From positions 62,001 to 126,000 of the forward strand of contig JAMCPM010000008.1 of assembly GCA_023382335.1 (NCBI GenBank): a stretch of 64,000 nt of DNA, in the 5' to 3' direction. The translations under genes and the position numbers were made by a program. Origin of the DNA: Actinomycetota bacterium. Its GTDB lineage: Bacteria; Actinomycetota; Thermoleophilia; BMS3ABIN01. The notes under the pieces were generated by a model. It searched no databases and was not told the DNA's origin. It saw only the letters and a list, made by a program, of their open reading frames with translations. How positions within the stretch are numbered: the stretch's first letter is position 1; each line of letters opens with the position of its first letter. Below are positions 61,950 through 64,000 of the stretch, in pieces.

Positions 61950-62253
61950 TTACACGAAAAGTTCGGCGGTTCTCACGCTCAGTTTTTTAAGGTGCTCGCG
62001 CTTTGTGGTCGCAAGGCCAGCTGCGTATCTTAGTCTCACTCAGCCTGCCGCACCCAGATCCGCAGCGATTCCGACGAAACGTCGAGTTTTGTTGAGATCG
62101 CCAGGATCGCCTGCCACTTCGATGGATACTCGTCCTTGTAGTCAAGCACCATCCTTACCGCCCGTTCATTAAGCTCCTTGGGGCACCGCTTTCATTTGTT
62201 CATGACTCCATCCTCTCAAAAGATGGAGCCTCCAGGAAAGTCGGGGCGATTCA
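61950..62253 (-). pseudogene. IS3-family transposase OrfA remnant with left terminal end
   Basis: Read on the minus strand from an ATG at 62201-62203, the translation gives CPKELNERAVRMVLDYKDEY, SKWQAILAIS and LRIWVRQAE, clearly IS3 OrfA. It has an in-frame TGA at codon 4 and a second stop plus frameshift after WVRQAE. In the shifted frame LATTKREHLKKL continues the OrfA pattern. The sequence 62228-62253, with TCGCCCCGACTTTCCTGGAG on the minus strand, resembles an IS3 terminal inverted repeat, and a CTCCATC/GATGGAG hairpin follows. OrfB is missing, so the element is dead. Confidence 0.8.
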
Positions 62254-62339
62254 CTTACGATAAATAAAGTCCACATTGATGCACTCATGATTTGGTGGAC
62301 TTGTTAATTTCTTGAATGTGGAAACGACTTTTATATGGT

Positions 62340-62543
62340 TCACGTGAAGCTATCCAAATTAGGTAAATTGCCAATAATAACGTGATTAAGCTGCGCCCCG
62401 GCAATGACTCCAGCGACCGCCCCGCCATAACCTCACGTCAAGTAACCGATAAATCCCCCGATTGCAGCACCTGCCATTGCCGCTAGAATCTCGGGTAGGC
62501 CCTGTCCAGTTGGATCAATATGAGTCACCGGATTATTCCCGCA
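62340..62543 (-). pseudogene. RHS repeat-associated core C-terminal remnant
   Basis: The minus-strand frame reads CGNNPVTHIDPTGQGLPEIL followed by glycine-rich AGAAIGGFIGYLT, a TGA, then GYGGAVAGVIAG in the same frame to a stop at 62340. NNPV-x(3)-DPTG is the hallmark of the RHS core just before its variable toxin tip. No upstream YD-repeat body exists, so this is a decayed polymorphic-toxin end. The stretch 62544-62650 shows no gene. Confidence 0.72.
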
Positions 62544-62650
62544 CCAGGCCTAGAGGTTGGCGCCGATGGCGGTCCAGGTCAGAACTCGGTTGCGACCCTG
62601 GCCAAATCGGCAATTTCCAGCGAATTGCACGAGAGTCTGGGAACTCGTGA

Positions 62651-63013
62651 TTAACCAGCAGCTCGCTTTCGCGAAGTGCTCGCGTGGCGTGCGCCTTTAC
62701 GAGAGGTCGGAACAAGTTTAATTTCAACCTCGCAGCCCACGGCATTCGCGTACTTCTTAAGAGTAGTCACGGAGGGAGAAACTTTTCCGACAGCCTCCAG
62801 CCGCGATACAGCACTTTTAGTCGTTCCCATTCGCGCCGCCACAGCTTCTTGAGTCAGACCAGCTTTTGCCCGGGCGCGAATAAGTTCGCTGACAAGTGAA
62901 TATTTCTCTCCCAGCTCATCATACGTCTCTTTGAAACCGGCGCGTTTTTGAGCCTTCTTTAGAAATTTTTCGTGGTCATGCCGCACCGGGCGATACTTGA
63001 GATCTTCAGCCAT
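62651..63013 (-). CDS. Xre-family antitoxin (HigA-like)
   Basis: The 120-residue protein has a C-terminal helix-turn-helix domain (SELIRARAKAGLTQEAVAAR, MGTTKSAVSRLEAVG, LKKYANAVGCEVEIKLV) and a basic tail. Its N-terminal 40 residues (KFLKKAQKRAGFKETYDELG) are typical of antitoxins that follow HigB/RelE toxins. It overlaps the toxin gene by 8 bases and is the second gene of the pair, the HigBA order. Confidence 0.88.
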   Translation of the reverse strand: MAEDLKYRPVRHDHEKFLKKAQKRAGFKETYDELGEKYSLVSELIRARAKAGLTQEAVAARMGTTKSAVSRLEAVGKVSPSVTTLKKYANAVGCEVEIKLVPTSRKGARHASTSRKRAAG

Positions 63014-63332
63014 TTTGTACCTCTTTCATTCTTTTCCTGGCAATCTTCAAATCACGCTCGGATGTTTTCCGAGTTTTCTTTATGAAGGCATGAACGATAA
63101 CTACACGCTTACCCATAACAAAGCAGTACATGGCGCGCCCGATACCCTCACGTCCACTAGTCCGAAGCTCGAAGAGCCCCTTTCCCATTGCCTTCGAGTG
63201 GGGCATTTTAAGATCGGGTCCGAACTCCATCAGCAATTCCGCCAGCCGCGCGTAATCGGCCAGGATGCCTACCGGCCAGCTTTCTATCTCGGCTTCCACG
63301 CGCCGGTGGAAGTACTCGATTTCGTATGGCAT
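63006..63332 (-). CDS. RelE/HigB-type toxin (Gp49-like)
   Basis: The 108-residue protein has the RelE/ParE-superfamily pattern IEYFHRRVEAEIESWPVGIL, MPHSKAMGKGLFELRTSGRE, RAMYCFVMGKRVVIVHAFIK and KKTRKTSERDLKIARKRM. These match phage-derived Gp49-like/HigB toxins that cut mRNA at the ribosome. It lies upstream of its antitoxin. The promoter palindrome is only seven bases from the ATG, so the message may be leaderless. Confidence 0.88.
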   Translation of the reverse strand: MPYEIEYFHRRVEAEIESWPVGILADYARLAELLMEFGPDLKMPHSKAMGKGLFELRTSGREGIGRAMYCFVMGKRVVIVHAFIKKTRKTSERDLKIARKRMKEVQNG

Positions 63333-63339
63333 AGGCTAT

Positions 63340-63357
63340 GTTAGCATATACGCTAAC
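63340..63357 (-). promoter_or_regulatory. Operator palindrome of the HigBA-type pair
   Basis: GTTAGC-6-GCTAAC is a perfect 6+6 dyad directly upstream of the toxin ATG. On the minus strand it contains TATATG and overlaps TAACAT, a candidate -10 about seven bases before the ATG. Binding of the antitoxin here would block transcription. Confidence 0.65.
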
Positions 63358-63423
63358 TCATTTTTATATTCAATTGATAGTCTGACCTGATGATGAGAGC
63401 GGTTCATCGATAACCTGACCACA

Positions 63424-63663
63424 ATGCAGGCGGGCCTGGGTGAGACCATTGACGGCCTTCAGAGTAATGACAAGGAAAAACTGGACGAGGCAGCCGCAAA
63501 AATGGCAGCAATCGAGGGCGGCGCGGATATGCGTCAGGCAATCAAGGCTGAACGGGAAGCAGACATCAGGCAGTACAATACGAGGATACAGCAGATGTCA
63601 GAACTGATGAGCCAGATTGGACAGGATCAACTAGATCTGCATCAGCAGTTCGATCGGCGGTGA
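63424..63663 (+). CDS. Short coiled-coil protein or remnant
   Basis: The 79-residue frame from ATG is rich in Glu, Lys, Ala and Gln with heptad-like spacing (DEAAAKMAAIEGG; RIQQMSELMSQIGQDQLDLH), suggesting a coiled coil. There is no convincing ribosome site. The in-frame sequence upstream (RFIDNLTT) stays open for only ten more codons, so this may be the tail of a lost larger gene. I recognise no family. Confidence 0.35.
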   Translation: MQAGLGETIDGLQSNDKEKLDEAAAKMAAIEGGADMRQAIKAEREADIRQYNTRIQQMSELMSQIGQDQLDLHQQFDRR

Positions 63664-63690
63664 GCCGGATGGAAATCAGCCGCCACCCTC

Positions 63691-64000
63691 TTATCCCGCC
63701 GCCGCCGCGGCTTTCGCGGCCTCGTAAACCGTCTCCAGCGGCACTCCGTGCCTCTCGGCGGCCTCGCGGCAGTCCTCATACTCGGGCGAGAAGGTGACGT
63801 CGCGCCGGCGCCAGGTGCCGATCTTGACCCGCACCGAACCGTAGTCGGTCTGCACCGTCTCGCTGCGGCGCTCCAGGCAGTGGCGCTCCACTTTGTTGAT
63901 ACGCACGCCGAAAGTTGATGAATGGTTGAAGACGGCGTCCATCAGACGCTCGAGCTTCTCGGCCGGGCAAAGCACCGAGAGCACCACTCCCGGCCTTCCC
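63691..64000 (-). CDS. larC: LarC nickel-insertion protein, C-terminal part (5' end beyond window)
   Basis: The frame enters from the right edge and encodes GRPGVVLSVLCPAEKLERLM, a GVRINKVERHCLERRSE segment, VQTDYGSVRVKIGTW and SPEYEDCREAAERHGVPLET, then VYEAAKAA. This is the C-terminal domain of LarC (formerly DUF111), which installs nickel in the pyridinium pincer cofactor of lactate racemase and relatives. The rest, and any larB/larE/larA partner, lies beyond the window. It is at least the second nickel-handling gene here, after cooC. Confidence 0.85.
   Translation of the reverse strand, partial: GRPGVVLSVLCPAEKLERLMDAVFNHSSTFGVRINKVERHCLERRSETVQTDYGSVRVKIGTWRRRDVTFSPEYEDCREAAERHGVPLETVYEAAKAAAAAG

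Noticed and set aside
1-64000. CRISPR arrays, tRNA or rRNA genes
   Set aside because: I saw no regularly spaced repeats and no T-loop-like GGTTCRANYCC with matching acceptor stems. The GGTTCGAGGC at 52191 is one arm of the acs leader hairpin.

Overview
The window is high-GC bacterial DNA with dense, overlapping genes and frequent GTG/TTG starts. It carries two short proteins with LPXTG-type cell-wall sorting signals and a nearly complete gene set for the carbonyl and methyl branches of the Wood-Ljungdahl pathway. Together these suggest an anaerobic Gram-positive lineage, most plausibly a deep, uncultivated actinobacterial (Geothermincolia-like) acetogen or carboxydotroph. That taxonomic call is inference. 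No rRNA or tRNA gene was seen.

Region 1 (1-38.2 kb) is a very large exopolysaccharide / cell-surface glycan locus. It holds seven glycosyltransferases (GT4/GT2/DUF1972 types), three SAM methyltransferases, two SPASM-type radical SAM enzymes, two large membrane glycosyltransferase-like proteins (one DUF2079), a Wzz-like chain-length protein, a polyprenyl-phosphate sugar transferase, four O-antigen-ligase/polymerase-like proteins, three Wzx-like flippases and three alkaline-phosphatase-superfamily phosphohydrolases. The ligase and flippase genes look like repeated duplications of one module. A PqqD-like end plus a lasso-peptide-B2-like transglutaminase opens the window, and a PF14907-type nucleotidyltransferase lies further in. 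A cyclic-di-GMP-I riboswitch precedes a secreted fibronectin-III protein at 13.2 kb, and its flanks could pair over the start codon.

Region 2 (38.2-61 kb) is C1 and energy metabolism. On the minus strand, in transcription order from 52.3 kb down to 38.3 kb, are acsD, cooS/acsA, acsB, acsC, a flavin/Fe-S oxidoreductase fused to an MvhD-like domain, metV, metF, acsE, nfnA and nfnB. A second unit runs acsV-cooC-folD (57.9-54.4 kb) and fhs is alone at 60.8 kb. Formate would enter through Fhs and FolD, MetF/MetV would reduce the methylene group, AcsE would pass the methyl to AcsCD, and CooS/AcsB would make acetyl-CoA. CooC inserts nickel, AcsV re-activates the corrinoid, and NfnAB couples ferredoxin, NADH and NADPH pools. 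Formate dehydrogenase and hydrogenase are not in the window. Interspersed are two LPXTG proteins, a DsrC-like protein lacking its redox cysteines with an unrecognised partner, and a PAS-Fis regulator without an AAA+ domain. Strong promoters, a leader hairpin before acsD and a long nested hairpin between acsB and acsC suggest RNA-level control.

Region 3 (61-64 kb) is accessory: a RES-Xre toxin-antitoxin pair with twin operator repeats, an IS3-type transposase remnant, an RHS-core remnant, a HigBA/RelE-type toxin-antitoxin pair with its own palindrome, and at the edge the C-terminus of LarC (nickel-pincer cofactor synthesis).
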